From positions 1 through 32,959 of the forward strand of contig DAOTTW010000338.1 of NCBI GenBank assembly GCA_034437615.1: 32,959 nucleotides of DNA. Direction: 5' to 3'. Under the pieces are notes generated by a model that was not told the origin of the DNA, did no database searches, and saw only the letters and a list, made by a program, of their open reading frames with translations. A program made the position numbers and the translations under genes. The DNA is from DAOTTW01 sp034437615. GTDB lineage: Bacteria > Chloroflexota > Anaerolineae > Aggregatilineales > Phototrophicaceae. This document shows, piece after piece, positions 15,137 through 23,036 of the stretch (its first letter is position 1; each line of letters begins with the position of its first letter).

Positions 15137-15444
15137 GGGTTCGTCCTTTGTCATCTGTTAGCTGTCATCTTCGTCTGGTCGTAGGGATGCGGCTTGTCGT
15201 GTCCCATGTGCGTCGACTTAAGCATTAGTCGGTGTTACGCCACTGGCTAATGCCAGCGGCTGCCAAAACTGCCAACCCCTCTAAAGAGGGCTTCTGCTCA
15301 GTGCCGCAGCCTGCTTCAGCAGGCTTGTCGTTACCGGAGCCGGACGTTTTAACGTCTGGCGACACGCAGCAAATGGCCTTAAGCCCTCTGCGGACGCCAA
15401 GAATGGCGTCCCTACTGGCACATTTTGCTGACGCGCTGACTTGC
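15137..15444. repeat. Intergenic mosaic of hairpin repeats between the hydrolase gene and bchF
   Basis: I see no gene here. The stretch contains a decayed GGAC-type hairpin at 15185-15204 and a second-family hairpin at 15240-15259 (minus-strand reading CCGCTGGC, ATTA, GCCAGTGG). A 7-bp stem with loop TTCA lies at 15308-15325, and another second-family hairpin at 15340-15359 (CCGGACGT, TTTA, ACGTCTGG, then CGACACGCAG). A perfect GGAC-family hairpin lies at 15392-15411 (GGACGCCA, AGAA, TGGCGTCC, then CTAC). The module at 15240-15266 is the inverse of 6103-6130. The promoter of bchF, if separate, would have to lie in 15137-15180, but none is evident. Confidence 0.75.
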
Positions 15445-16371
15445 TTACAAATCCAGAAAGGCGCGTAACTGCGCAAAATATTCGTCCGGCTTTTCGATCA
15501 TGGGCATGTGGCCGCAATCCTCAATCCAATGCACGCGACAATCAGGGATCGTATCGACGGTGTAAGCCACATTTTGCGTCGGCATAACGCCATCTTCGCG
15601 GCAGGCGATCAGCAGCACAGGCACCTGCACCTTCGCCCCTGCCGCCGGGATTGCCGGGGTGGTGGCGTCGTCGGCGCAAGCGGTGGCCGTATCCGGGTCG
15701 AGTTCCAGGAAATCACGCAAGCCCTGATCGAGCAGCGCCTGGTCGTCGGGCACATTATGGAAGTAGCGCTTCGCCATACGGCGCGACATGCCAGGCACAC
15801 GCGCCAGCCAGGGTTTGCGCACGGGCCGCATCAGCTTGAATACGCCCATCACCATGCGGTAGACGCGGGCCTGCGTCTGTGACATGAAGAAGCTGAGCGA
15901 GATCAAGACGATGCGCTGCACGCGCTGCGGTGCCTTGTCCGTCAGCAGCAGCGCCATAGCGCCGCCCATCGAATGCCCCACAAGCTGCACGCGCTCTAGC
16001 CCCAGCCAATCCAGCAATTCAACCAGTGCGTCTACCTGTGCCCATAAATCCTGGGCGGGTGCGACGGGTTGGCTGCGGCCTGTGCCCGGTAGATCTGGCA
16101 CGATGACCTGGGCCGTCTGTGAGAGGCTGTGTGCGGTGCCCTGCCAGTAATTGCCCGTGCCGCCCCAGCCATGAATCAGCAAGATCGGTGCTGCGCCTGT
16201 GGGCTGCTGCGCGTCGTAAATATCCACGACGAACGGGCCTTGTTCGCGCTGGAAGGTGAGGGTTCTGTAGGGACGGGGCATCCCCCGCACATTTGCAGGG
16301 GTCTGGGCGGACGACACATGTGTCGTCCCTACACTGTTATGTTCTGCATGATGTTCTGCAACGTGTGTCAT
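15445..16371 (-). CDS. Alpha/beta hydrolase
   Basis: A 308-aa alpha/beta-hydrolase fold protein. The oxyanion-hole motif is LLIHGWGG, the nucleophile elbow is GHSMGG, the acid is probably in CREDGVM, and the catalytic His is in EDCGHMPMIEKP. The cap domain includes MRPVRKPWLARVPGMSRRMAKRY. A hydrolase of this fold (BchO) is found in many photosynthesis clusters as a putative Mg-chelatase accessory protein, but I see no signature that fixes it as BchO. The ATG at 16371 overlaps the puhE stop (ATGA), which suggests coupling. The first 34 or so residues include codons made by a hairpin repeat at 16309-16328, so an internal start at 16281 (MPRPYRTLTF) is also possible. Confidence 0.85.
   Translation of the reverse strand: MTHVAEHHAEHNSVGTTHVSSAQTPANVRGMPRPYRTLTFQREQGPFVVDIYDAQQPTGAAPILLIHGWGGTGNYWQGTAHSLSQTAQVIVPDLPGTGRSQPVAPAQDLWAQVDALVELLDWLGLERVQLVGHSMGGAMALLLTDKAPQRVQRIVLISLSFFMSQTQARVYRMVMGVFKLMRPVRKPWLARVPGMSRRMAKRYFHNVPDDQALLDQGLRDFLELDPDTATACADDATTPAIPAAGAKVQVPVLLIACREDGVMPTQNVAYTVDTIPDCRVHWIEDCGHMPMIEKPDEYFAQLRAFLDL
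16265..16331. repeat. Hairpin pair encoding part of a hydrolase N-terminus
   Basis: Positions 16309-16328 form a perfect hairpin (GGACGACA, loop CATG, TGTCGTCC) followed by CTAC. Positions 16271-16290 form a decayed one (GGACGGGG, CATC, CCCCGCAC) preceded by GTAG. This is the same outward-facing arrangement as the double hairpin at 11525-11565. Both are read through in frame by the hydrolase gene. Confidence 0.7.
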
Positions 16372-17234
16372 TGTTTTATCACCCGTTCACGCACAACCTG
16401 CTGCGCTGTCTTGGCAGACCGGGTGGCGTTATTCGCGTTCTCTTTGTAGGGTTGGGCCTGCGGTTTGGGTGGGATGGCGCGGATGCCCCAGCCCCATAAC
16501 ATGCTGGCCACAGGCAGCACCAGCAGCAGATGCTCCAGGATGCCGAGGCCGATCATGGTCGCGACGATCAGCGCGCCGAGGCTATGGCCGACGCTGGCCG
16601 TAACCAGCGCGTGATAGACCAGGCCGAGCAGCGCCAGCGTCGCCAGCCCCACCGACAGCGGGAAGAAACCCGTGCTGCCGCGCTTGCCGAGTAAACCATG
16701 CAAGTGATGCATCCATTCCGGCAGCAGATTAATGCGGAAATTACGCACGCCGAAAAACACGTTCAGCTTGGCGCTGGTGTGCATCAGCCACAGCGCCAGG
16801 TAAATCCACAGCGCCCACTGATTGGGCTGGCCCCACGTAATCACACAGATCAGCAACGCACAGACCGCCGCCAGCACCTCATGATAAAGGCTGAATTGCA
16901 GCGCTGCCGTGAAACGCGCCAGCAGCGTCTGCTTGCGCAAGGCAGGTTCCAGGCTCGTCCCCGGCCCGGTGATGTAACCCAGGTAATAGGCCATAATCAG
17001 CCAGCCCCAGATCAAGACGCCACAGGTCACCGACGCTATCACGGCAATGGGTTCGGTCATGTCACGGGTGCCCACGATGACCACGAACGACAGCAGCATG
17101 GCCAGCGTCGCCACCACATAGCCCACCTGCGTCAGTAGGCGGGGACGCCCGTAGACCGCAATAATTAGCCCTGTGGTAAACCACCACAAAAAGACCGTGA
17201 AAAGAATCGCTGAGAATAGCGTCAGTAACGGCAT
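16368..17234 (-). CDS. puhE: Photosynthetic complex assembly protein PuhE (DUF3623 family)
   Basis: A 288-aa polytopic membrane protein of about 7-8 spans. Family-diagnostic stretches are FLWWFTTGLIIAVYGRPR near the N-terminus, CGVLIWGWLIMAYYLGYITGP, LYHEVLAAVCALLICVITWGQPNQWALW, SAKLNVFFGVRN, FFPLSVGLATLALL and LEHLLLVLPVASMLWGWG. In purple bacteria PuhE is encoded beside puhA and assists reaction-centre assembly. Here no puhA, puhB or puhC is present, as expected for a reaction centre without an H subunit. The start overlaps the bchP stop (TAATG), and the stop overlaps the hydrolase start. The C-terminal 30 residues are polar and basic. Confidence 0.85.
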   Translation of the reverse strand: MPLLTLFSAILFTVFLWWFTTGLIIAVYGRPRLLTQVGYVVATLAMLLSFVVIVGTRDMTEPIAVIASVTCGVLIWGWLIMAYYLGYITGPGTSLEPALRKQTLLARFTAALQFSLYHEVLAAVCALLICVITWGQPNQWALWIYLALWLMHTSAKLNVFFGVRNFRINLLPEWMHHLHGLLGKRGSTGFFPLSVGLATLALLGLVYHALVTASVGHSLGALIVATMIGLGILEHLLLVLPVASMLWGWGIRAIPPKPQAQPYKENANNATRSAKTAQQVVRERVIKQ

Positions 17235-18451
17235 TAGCTACGTTGTCCCCCCGGCAGGTAATGACGCACCTGCGATACGAGAATTTCGCCCGTCATGCGC
17301 ATCTGGCTGAGCCAGGGCACCGGGGTCATCTTCTTGTACATGTAGCTTTCAAACGTCAGTTGTTGCACGTCGCGGTTGCGGCACATATCCGTAAAGACTT
17401 CCATCTGACGCGAATTGCCATAGCCCCACTTTTGCAGGTACTTGAGGAAGCTGTACATCACGCGGTATTCGCGCCACCAGGTTTTCTCATAGCTGAGCAA
17501 GGCGGCCTCGGAGGTATCGGGCAGCTTTTCGATCAGCGTTTCGGCGGCGCGGGCGGCGCTCTTCATCGCCCAGTAGATGCCCTCGCCGGACGTACCGACG
17601 ACCAAGCCAGCCGCGTCCCCGACCAGCATCACGCGCTCGAAGGCCATGCGCTTACGGGCATGGATGGGCAGGGCGTGCGCCTCCTCCATCATGACCTCCG
17701 CATTTTCCAGCCCCGGCACGCGCTGCTTCAGGTTACACAGCAACTGCCGCATCTCCTTTGTCTTGCCAGGGCCAGCGCCCAGGCCGACGGCCAGATGATC
17801 TTTCTTCGGGAAGACCCAGGCGTATAAATCCGGGCTGACATCGGTGCCTAAATACAGGTGGGCGGTATCGGCCCATTGCTGCATGTCGGCTTCTGGCAGG
17901 CGCAGACGCTCCTGGATGGCCACACAATACGGGATGCGCTCCAGCCCTAGCAAACGCGCTGTGGTCGAATAGGCCCCATCAGCGCCGATCACGGCTTCGA
18001 CGTGCAATGTGTGGCGCTCGCTGCTGCCCCTGTGCGTATATTGGGCGACGACGCCATCGGGCTGCACCGCCAAGCTGACCAGCTTGCCTTCGATCAGTTC
18101 GGCACCGTTATCGACGGCACGCTGGCGCAGCCAGGGGTCTAAATCTTCGCGGCGGCACATGGCCACATAGTCGTTTGTGCGCTCCTGCGTGCCTGTCACG
18201 TCGATATCTGCGATGCGCTCGGTTGGGGAGTGAAATTGTGCTTTGTGGACCTTGCGTGAGATCAGGCTTTCGGGGATGTCGAATTCCTCAAAGGCCACCG
18301 GCGGCAGTGCGCCCCCACATGGCTTGACCCAGCTTAAATCGCGCTCTAACAGTATGACAGGAATGCCTGCACGGACCAGCATATCGGCTGCGGTTGCACC
18401 GCCGACGGAAGCCCCTACCACTAAAATCGGTTTGATCGGTTGTTGTTGCAT
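17234..18451 (-). CDS. bchP: Geranylgeranyl (bacterio)chlorophyll reductase
   Basis: A 405-aa FAD-dependent reductase that saturates the geranylgeranyl tail of bacteriochlorophyll to phytyl. The N-terminal dinucleotide-binding region is ILVVGASVGGATAADMLVRAG, followed by PCGGALPP and CRREDLDPWLRQRA. The second FAD motif is MLVGDAAGLVVGTSGEGIYWAMKSA. The C-terminal part (WWREYRVMYSFLKYLQKWGYGNS) is typical of the family. The ATG at 18451 has an AGGGG site 10-11 bases upstream. It is co-directional with bchG upstream and overlaps puhE downstream by one base. Confidence 0.93.
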   Translation of the reverse strand: MQQQPIKPILVVGASVGGATAADMLVRAGIPVILLERDLSWVKPCGGALPPVAFEEFDIPESLISRKVHKAQFHSPTERIADIDVTGTQERTNDYVAMCRREDLDPWLRQRAVDNGAELIEGKLVSLAVQPDGVVAQYTHRGSSERHTLHVEAVIGADGAYSTTARLLGLERIPYCVAIQERLRLPEADMQQWADTAHLYLGTDVSPDLYAWVFPKKDHLAVGLGAGPGKTKEMRQLLCNLKQRVPGLENAEVMMEEAHALPIHARKRMAFERVMLVGDAAGLVVGTSGEGIYWAMKSAARAAETLIEKLPDTSEAALLSYEKTWWREYRVMYSFLKYLQKWGYGNSRQMEVFTDMCRNRDVQQLTFESYMYKKMTPVPWLSQMRMTGEILVSQVRHYLPGGQRS

Positions 18452-18489
18452 AGCGTCGTTTACCCCTAAAACTCTCTTACTTCAAGCGT

Positions 18490-18576
18490 GTCAGCCTGTC
18501 AGCCTGTCAGCACGTCGGCAAACTCAGGCACGTTTAGCTGAAATGCTGAAATGCTGGAATGCTGAAGCGCTGAAAT
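18490..18576. repeat. Two adjacent 8-bp tandem repeats between bchG and bchP
   Basis: Three units of GTCAGCCT (the third ending AC) occupy 18490-18513. Five units of GCTGAAAT, two of them imperfect, occupy 18537-18576. Both share the core CAGC/GCTG in opposite orientation. They lie in the leader of bchP, 9 bases beyond the bchG stop. Confidence 0.8.
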
Positions 18577-18585
18577 GCCAAAAGA

Positions 18586-19548
18586 CTAGCCAACGGCGCG
18601 CAGGCCGATAGCCGCCACCAGCATCCCCCACACGAAGAAGCTCACGCCGATGGCGCTGAACTTCAGGAAATTCTCAAGCGGGTCCTGGATGAATTTACGC
18701 TGCGTCGGCACCTGAACGGCCATGACGCCGACAATCACCAGCGCGGCCAGCCAATTACCCCAGGCCAGGAACGCGGCAATCACGCCCAACTGCGCCAGGG
18801 TCATCGTAATCACGATCAGCCAGGCGGCGCGTTTGGGGCCATATTGCACGGGGATCGAACGGATGCCGCTAGCGCGGTCGCCGTCGATGCTCTTGTAATC
18901 GTTGATGCTCATAATGCCGTGTGCACCAACCGAGTAGATCAGCGCAATCAGCAGGCTGGCAGGCGTCAGCGCAGCAAACGCCATATGACCCGCAAGCCAG
19001 GCCAGGCCCTCGTAAGAGATGGCGACCAGTGTATTGCCATACCAGCCATTGCGTTTGGCACGCACGGGCGGCGCACTGTAGAAGACCGCCATCAGCAGCC
19101 CCACCGAGACCAGTAGCGCTACATCGCTACCCAAAAACAGCGCGATACCCAGCCCGGTGCTAGTCAGCAGCACGAACGTGATAAACACCTGCGTCAAGCT
19201 GACCATACCGGATGGGATCAAGCGCTGCGGTTCGTTGATGGCATCGACTTCACGATCAAAGTAATCGTTGACGACCTGAGATGCACCTGTGAGGATCGGC
19301 CCGGCCATCAACATGCCAAGCGTGATGAGGCCAATATCTGCGAGGTTCCAGCCAGTGGCACCACTGGCGACAGCCCCGCACAGGAAGGCCCACATCGGCG
19401 CAAACCAGGTGATCGGCTTCATCAGCTTGATCGACCGCACAATGATCGCTGGGCGTTCTCGCTGTATGTCCGTTGCGGTTGCGCCGCTTCTGGAGGTTAC
19501 GGGTTGATCCCGTGAGACCAGGGATTGATCGAATGTCACATCTACCAC
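18586..19548 (-). CDS. bchG: Bacteriochlorophyll synthase (UbiA-type prenyltransferase)
   Basis: A protein of up to 320 aa that esterifies bacteriochlorophyllide a with geranylgeranyl (or phytyl) diphosphate in the membrane. The first Asp-rich motif is NDYFDREVDAINEPQRLIPSG and the second is NDYKSIDGDRASGIRSIPVQYG. About eight to nine membrane spans follow KPITWFAPMWAF. No ATG is suitably placed. The GTG at 19548 opens the frame, but the GTG at 19539 has AAGGTGG five bases upstream and is the better start (317 aa). It is separated from pufC upstream by the MITE-like element, so it may have its own promoter or be read through from puf. Confidence 0.93.
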   Translation of the reverse strand: MVDVTFDQSLVSRDQPVTSRSGATATDIQRERPAIIVRSIKLMKPITWFAPMWAFLCGAVASGATGWNLADIGLITLGMLMAGPILTGASQVVNDYFDREVDAINEPQRLIPSGMVSLTQVFITFVLLTSTGLGIALFLGSDVALLVSVGLLMAVFYSAPPVRAKRNGWYGNTLVAISYEGLAWLAGHMAFAALTPASLLIALIYSVGAHGIMSINDYKSIDGDRASGIRSIPVQYGPKRAAWLIVITMTLAQLGVIAAFLAWGNWLAALVIVGVMAVQVPTQRKFIQDPLENFLKFSAIGVSFFVWGMLVAAIGLRAVG

Positions 19549-19641
19549 CTTACAGTAAAGTTTCTTGATAAGCCTTCAGTCAGCGTATGCGCTGCTGTTG
19601 CCGTACATCCACCCCGCCAGCGGGGAGGGGTGGGCCGTTCT

Positions 19642-19798
19642 CAAGGGTAGGTATTTTAGATTTGTCGTCGTCTTCGGTAGCGGACGCAGCAAGCCGCGTC
19701 CCTACACAGCCGTTTTGGACCGTAGGGACGCCATTCTTGGCGTCCGGGGCGGTGCAAACCGCCATAAAATACGGTCAAACATCAAATACCTACCCCTG
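19642..19798. repeat. MITE-like element with terminal inverted repeats, complete copy
   Basis: The left end CAAGGGTAGGTATTT (19642-19656) and right end AAATACCTACCCCTG (19784-19798) are inverted repeats with one mismatch. Inside, 19676-19750 is identical to 1-75. It carries hairpins at 19682-19701 (one stem mismatch) and 19726-19745 (GGACGCCA, TTCT, TGGCGTCC). Its reverse complement aligns with 5941-6076. It separates pufC from bchG. GC-rich inverted sequence flanks it on both sides (about 19603-19632 and 19796-19825). Confidence 0.85.
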
Positions 19799-19860
19799 AA
19801 AAGGGGTGGGCCGGGGTGGGGTTGTCTCTTTATCACAAGCCGCCCCCGATGTTACGCTGT

Positions 19861-20847
19861 TTATTCCGGCTCGTAGCGGATATTCTCCGGCATCACGTTC
19901 GCATTACGCGCTGAACCGGGCGGGATGACCGCACCCTGATGGCAGAGCGTGCAAGAGGGTTCGGAGCCGTTGAACGCATCGGACCAGGTGGTATAAATCA
20001 CTTGGTTCATACCGAGCATGTGCTGCGCGTAGAGCTTTGCAGGCACTTCGTTGCTGGGGAAGTAACGCGAGTTGTGGCAGTGCGTACAGCCCACATTCAT
20101 AGACGAATTCATGTGATACATGACCTTCTGCTGGTATTGCACCGTCTCTAACGAGATGTCCTGGCGAGCGTTGACGTTCAGGATGTTCTCGTCATAGCCG
20201 ACGCTGAGGTCTTCGGCGTATACCCGCGCCATGTTGAATTCTGGTCCGAGGATGCCGAATTCGGCATTTTCATACGGGTTCGGCACGGCCACACCATTAT
20301 GGCAGGTCGCGCAGACGATTTGTGCGCCGCTAGGCTGCTTTTCGTCCGTGACTTGCGTCAGCGTACCCAGCCAGTTACGGTTCAAATCCTGCGAGACGAG
20401 CGTATGCAGACGGGCCGTGTTCTTGTTTTCCATCGCCACCGGGTCATCCCACACGTCTGCGGCGAAGTTCTGCAAGCTGTGGCAATAATCACAATTGACC
20501 TGCAAGCCTGCGGAGTAGTAGTTCAGCATGTAGCCGACGATTTCCTGCGGTGAAGCGTCCGTGAGCACCTGCACGTTAATCGTCTCTTCGCGCTCATACA
20601 GGTAATCACCCATCGCGAGGTAGGCTTCTTCGCTGACGTAATCATCAACGTTCGTGTTGTAATCCACGTAATAAAGCGACGCAGCGCTCGGCGGCTGGTT
20701 GCTTTCGGGTTGTGCTTGTTGGTTTACATAAACGATAATCAGATAGCTGCTACCAGCGATGGCCGCCGTGATCCCCAGGAAGATACCCCAGAATATCAGT
20801 CGTTTGCGGTTGCCGGTTTGTGGTGTGTCTGTTGATCCGCTGTTCAT
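19861..20847 (-). CDS. pufC: Reaction-centre tetraheme cytochrome c subunit
   Basis: A 328-aa cytochrome that donates electrons to the photo-oxidised special pair on the outer face of the membrane. It has four CXXCH heme sites: CDYCH (119-123), CATCH (179-183), CTHCH (254-258) and CTLCH (299-303). Met residues upstream of the hemes (for example MLNYYSAGLQ, MYHMNSSM and MLGMNQ) are candidate axial ligands. Residues 17-41 form one membrane helix (LIFWGIFLGITAAIAGSSYLII) with no lipobox, so it is anchored by that helix, as in Roseiflexus-type centres. The ATG at 20847 has GGAG upstream. The gene lies 202 bases downstream of pufLM and ends the puf unit. Confidence 0.96.
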   Translation of the reverse strand: MNSGSTDTPQTGNRKRLIFWGIFLGITAAIAGSSYLIIVYVNQQAQPESNQPPSAASLYYVDYNTNVDDYVSEEAYLAMGDYLYEREETINVQVLTDASPQEIVGYMLNYYSAGLQVNCDYCHSLQNFAADVWDDPVAMENKNTARLHTLVSQDLNRNWLGTLTQVTDEKQPSGAQIVCATCHNGVAVPNPYENAEFGILGPEFNMARVYAEDLSVGYDENILNVNARQDISLETVQYQQKVMYHMNSSMNVGCTHCHNSRYFPSNEVPAKLYAQHMLGMNQVIYTTWSDAFNGSEPSCTLCHQGAVIPPGSARNANVMPENIRYEPE

Positions 20848-20974
20848 ATGTTTTCGTTCTCCAGTGTATCGTTACGCCAGTTGTGTGCGCATCCGATTGG
20901 ATCATTCCCCCCATCATATTGTCGTATTGGTCCCGGCGGCTTATCTGCGCCGTTGGCCTGCGTCGCGTCTGGTT

Positions 20975-21005
20975 GTAGGGACGTGCCATCTGGCACCATC
21001 CCTAA
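20975..21005. repeat. Decayed hairpin repeat between pufLM and pufC
   Basis: The sequence TGTAGGGACGTGCC, loop ATCT, GGCACCATCCCTA keeps the outline of the GGAC family (GTAGGGAC at one end, TCCCTA at the other). The stem is out of register by one base. It sits in the pufLM-pufC intercistronic gap. Confidence 0.55.
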
Positions 21006-21049
21006 CTGAACGAGTTCAAGGCCAACGTTCAGCCCCTTGTAAGCCGCAA

Positions 21050-22930
21050 CTAAGGTAGCGGCGATACGATTCCAGCAGTTTCAGCCCAAGCGAACCAGTC
21101 AAGAATCACCGTACCAGAAAGCAGCAGCCCGATACCGCCCGTGATACCACACAGCGCGGCAAACCACCACGACCAATCGTGGATGTTCTTCGAGGTCGCC
21201 TGGAAGCCCATGCACCAGCGCCAGTATAGCTGAGCACGCTGCGTACCGGAACGTTCCGTCATCATTTCCTCTGCTTCGCGGTGGCTACCCCATTTTGAGG
21301 TGGAGACGATGGTCGCGCCATGCATGGCGAGCAGCAAAGTCGAGCCGAGCAGGAAGAAAATCGACAGCATATGGAATGGGTTGTAGTAGAAGTTGCCGTA
21401 TTGGACGCTGACGTTATTCGTCCAGTCCAAGACCGCCTTAAAACCGTGACCGGAAGCCTGTGCCCAATTACCGATGACGACGGGGCGAATCAGGTAGATC
21501 ACGAAATACAGGAACAGCGCAGCGCCGAAGCCCCATGCCAGTTGCAAGCCCATGCCTGCGTCGCGTGCACGGCGGACAATGCGCATCAGCCACGCCAACA
21601 CCGAGACATGCAGCAGGAACGTCGCAAAGAACCAAGCCCCACCCTCGCGCCAGGGCGCGATGCTCAGGCCGTATTCCATTGGCGGCGGTTCCGTTGAAAG
21701 CACGAAGAATTCACGTATAAAGACAAGCGGGTTATAGCCAACCTGGAACAGATAGTCCTCGATGATGATGAACGAGCAGATCGTGCCCGCAAACACCGAC
21801 AGCACACCCCAGAAGCCGAGATAAACCGGACCGATTTGCCCCGCATCAAATAGGCGCTTGAAGAGGCCGACCCAATATTTACGCTTCAGGAAAGTAGATT
21901 CTAAGCCGAAGCCGCCATTTTCTTGTTCGTCGGGGTCCACATCACGGCCCAAACGACGCCCGCGCCAGACGACCACGCCTAGAATCACGATGCCCATCAT
22001 GCCAGCCGTTTCCCATACCGGGAAGTAATTCCAGAACAGCCAGAATTCTGCCCAATCCGACACTAACGTACCGGAGAGGAAAATGCACAGGTTCGAGAAC
22101 AGCACGGAAGCCACGCCAACCCACAACGCCAAGCGGTGGATGCCGATTTCACCGATGCTGTAACCCAGTAGATTACGCCAGAAGCCGTCCTCGTTGCCCT
22201 CGCGCACCATCGGGCGGTTCGCCACGCTCAAGATGACGCTGCCGTGCATGGCCAGGACCAGCGTCGCAGTAAATAGCAACGTGATGCCAATCGCATGGAA
22301 CGGGTTGTAGAAGAAGTTGAAATATTGGTAGCCAATGTTGGATACCCAATCCAGGTGATGCGTAATACCGAGCGAGAAGCCATTGCCCCATGCGCCCATC
22401 GCAATCGGGCGTAGCCATTGCAGCGTCACCCAGGACATACAGACAGCGAAAAAGGCCGACGGTATCTCGTAGCTCATTTCCAGCTTACGCGCCAGGTCCA
22501 CCTGCCGCAGTAACCAGCCTAAGAAGGCGATGGTCGCGGTGACCATGATAAGCTGCCAGAAGAAGCCGGGTTCACCAGCGGATACGAAGCGCAAGCCTGC
22601 GCTGATCGCCGGCGGGTCGATGCGGGCCTGTAGGATATTGCCAGCACCCTCGATCACCCATGCTTGATACAGGTAAAAGATTGTGCCAAAGAAGATACCA
22701 ATCAAAGACAGGATGCCGAACGTCCCCACGTAGAAGCGCCCCACCCAAAAATCGAAGGGGTCCGCCCCGAAGAGCGCGTGCATCAGTGTGCCGCCGGGTT
22801 TCTTATAATAGTCTTCTACTTCTCTGAGGGTATGCGGTGTCCCCTCTAACGTCCGTTCAGCAACCGGCACGTGTCGCCGCTCGCTGATTTCTGGATTATT
22901 GACTCTTGCAGTAACGATTTCAAATGCCAC
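21050..22930 (-). CDS. pufLM: Fused type II photosynthetic reaction-centre L and M subunits
   Basis: A 626-aa fusion. Residues about 1-320 are L-like and 345-626 are M-like, joined by a polar linker (RGRRLGRDVDPDEQENGG). In the L half, His192 (THHLDWVSN) is the accessory BChl ligand, His212 (YNPFHA) the special-pair ligand, and His229 and His265 the iron ligands. In the M half, His520 (YNPFHM) is the special-pair ligand and His537 and His584 the iron ligands. The M-side accessory BChl ligand of purple bacteria is absent: Val500 stands there (HGFKAVLDWTNN). This fits the three-BChl/three-BPheo pigment set known for Chloroflexota. Gln564 replaces the Glu of M234. Translation starts at GTG 22930 after GAGAGG. 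It lies 106 bases after pufA, with a hairpin in the gap. Confidence 0.97.
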   Translation of the reverse strand: MAFEIVTARVNNPEISERRHVPVAERTLEGTPHTLREVEDYYKKPGGTLMHALFGADPFDFWVGRFYVGTFGILSLIGIFFGTIFYLYQAWVIEGAGNILQARIDPPAISAGLRFVSAGEPGFFWQLIMVTATIAFLGWLLRQVDLARKLEMSYEIPSAFFAVCMSWVTLQWLRPIAMGAWGNGFSLGITHHLDWVSNIGYQYFNFFYNPFHAIGITLLFTATLVLAMHGSVILSVANRPMVREGNEDGFWRNLLGYSIGEIGIHRLALWVGVASVLFSNLCIFLSGTLVSDWAEFWLFWNYFPVWETAGMMGIVILGVVVWRGRRLGRDVDPDEQENGGFGLESTFLKRKYWVGLFKRLFDAGQIGPVYLGFWGVLSVFAGTICSFIIIEDYLFQVGYNPLVFIREFFVLSTEPPPMEYGLSIAPWREGGAWFFATFLLHVSVLAWLMRIVRRARDAGMGLQLAWGFGAALFLYFVIYLIRPVVIGNWAQASGHGFKAVLDWTNNVSVQYGNFYYNPFHMLSIFFLLGSTLLLAMHGATIVSTSKWGSHREAEEMMTERSGTQRAQLYWRWCMGFQATSKNIHDWSWWFAALCGITGGIGLLLSGTVILDWFAWAETAGIVSPLP

Positions 22931-22953
22931 GGGTCACACCTCTCTCTATGGTA

Positions 22954-22979
22954 CCCCTGATGTTTACTTCGATCAGGGG
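22954..22979 (-). terminator. Intercistronic hairpin between pufA and pufLM
   Basis: CCCCTGAT (22954-22961) and ATCAGGGG (22972-22979) form a perfect 8-bp stem with a 10-base loop. No U-run follows on the minus strand, so it looks like a partial terminator or an RNA-stabilising element rather than a full terminator. In purple bacteria a hairpin at the same place in the puf operon protects the antenna mRNA and raises antenna over reaction-centre yield. The same role here is inference. Confidence 0.6.
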
Positions 22980-23036
22980 CAGGCTATGCCCACCCCCAAC
23001 CTTTCTGTATCTGGGCTAAGTGCCCGACTAACGCGC

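Noticed and set aside
15445..16371. Naming the alpha/beta hydrolase bchO
   Set aside because: The fold and location fit, but I could not identify a residue pattern that separates BchO from general hydrolases, so the symbol is left blank.
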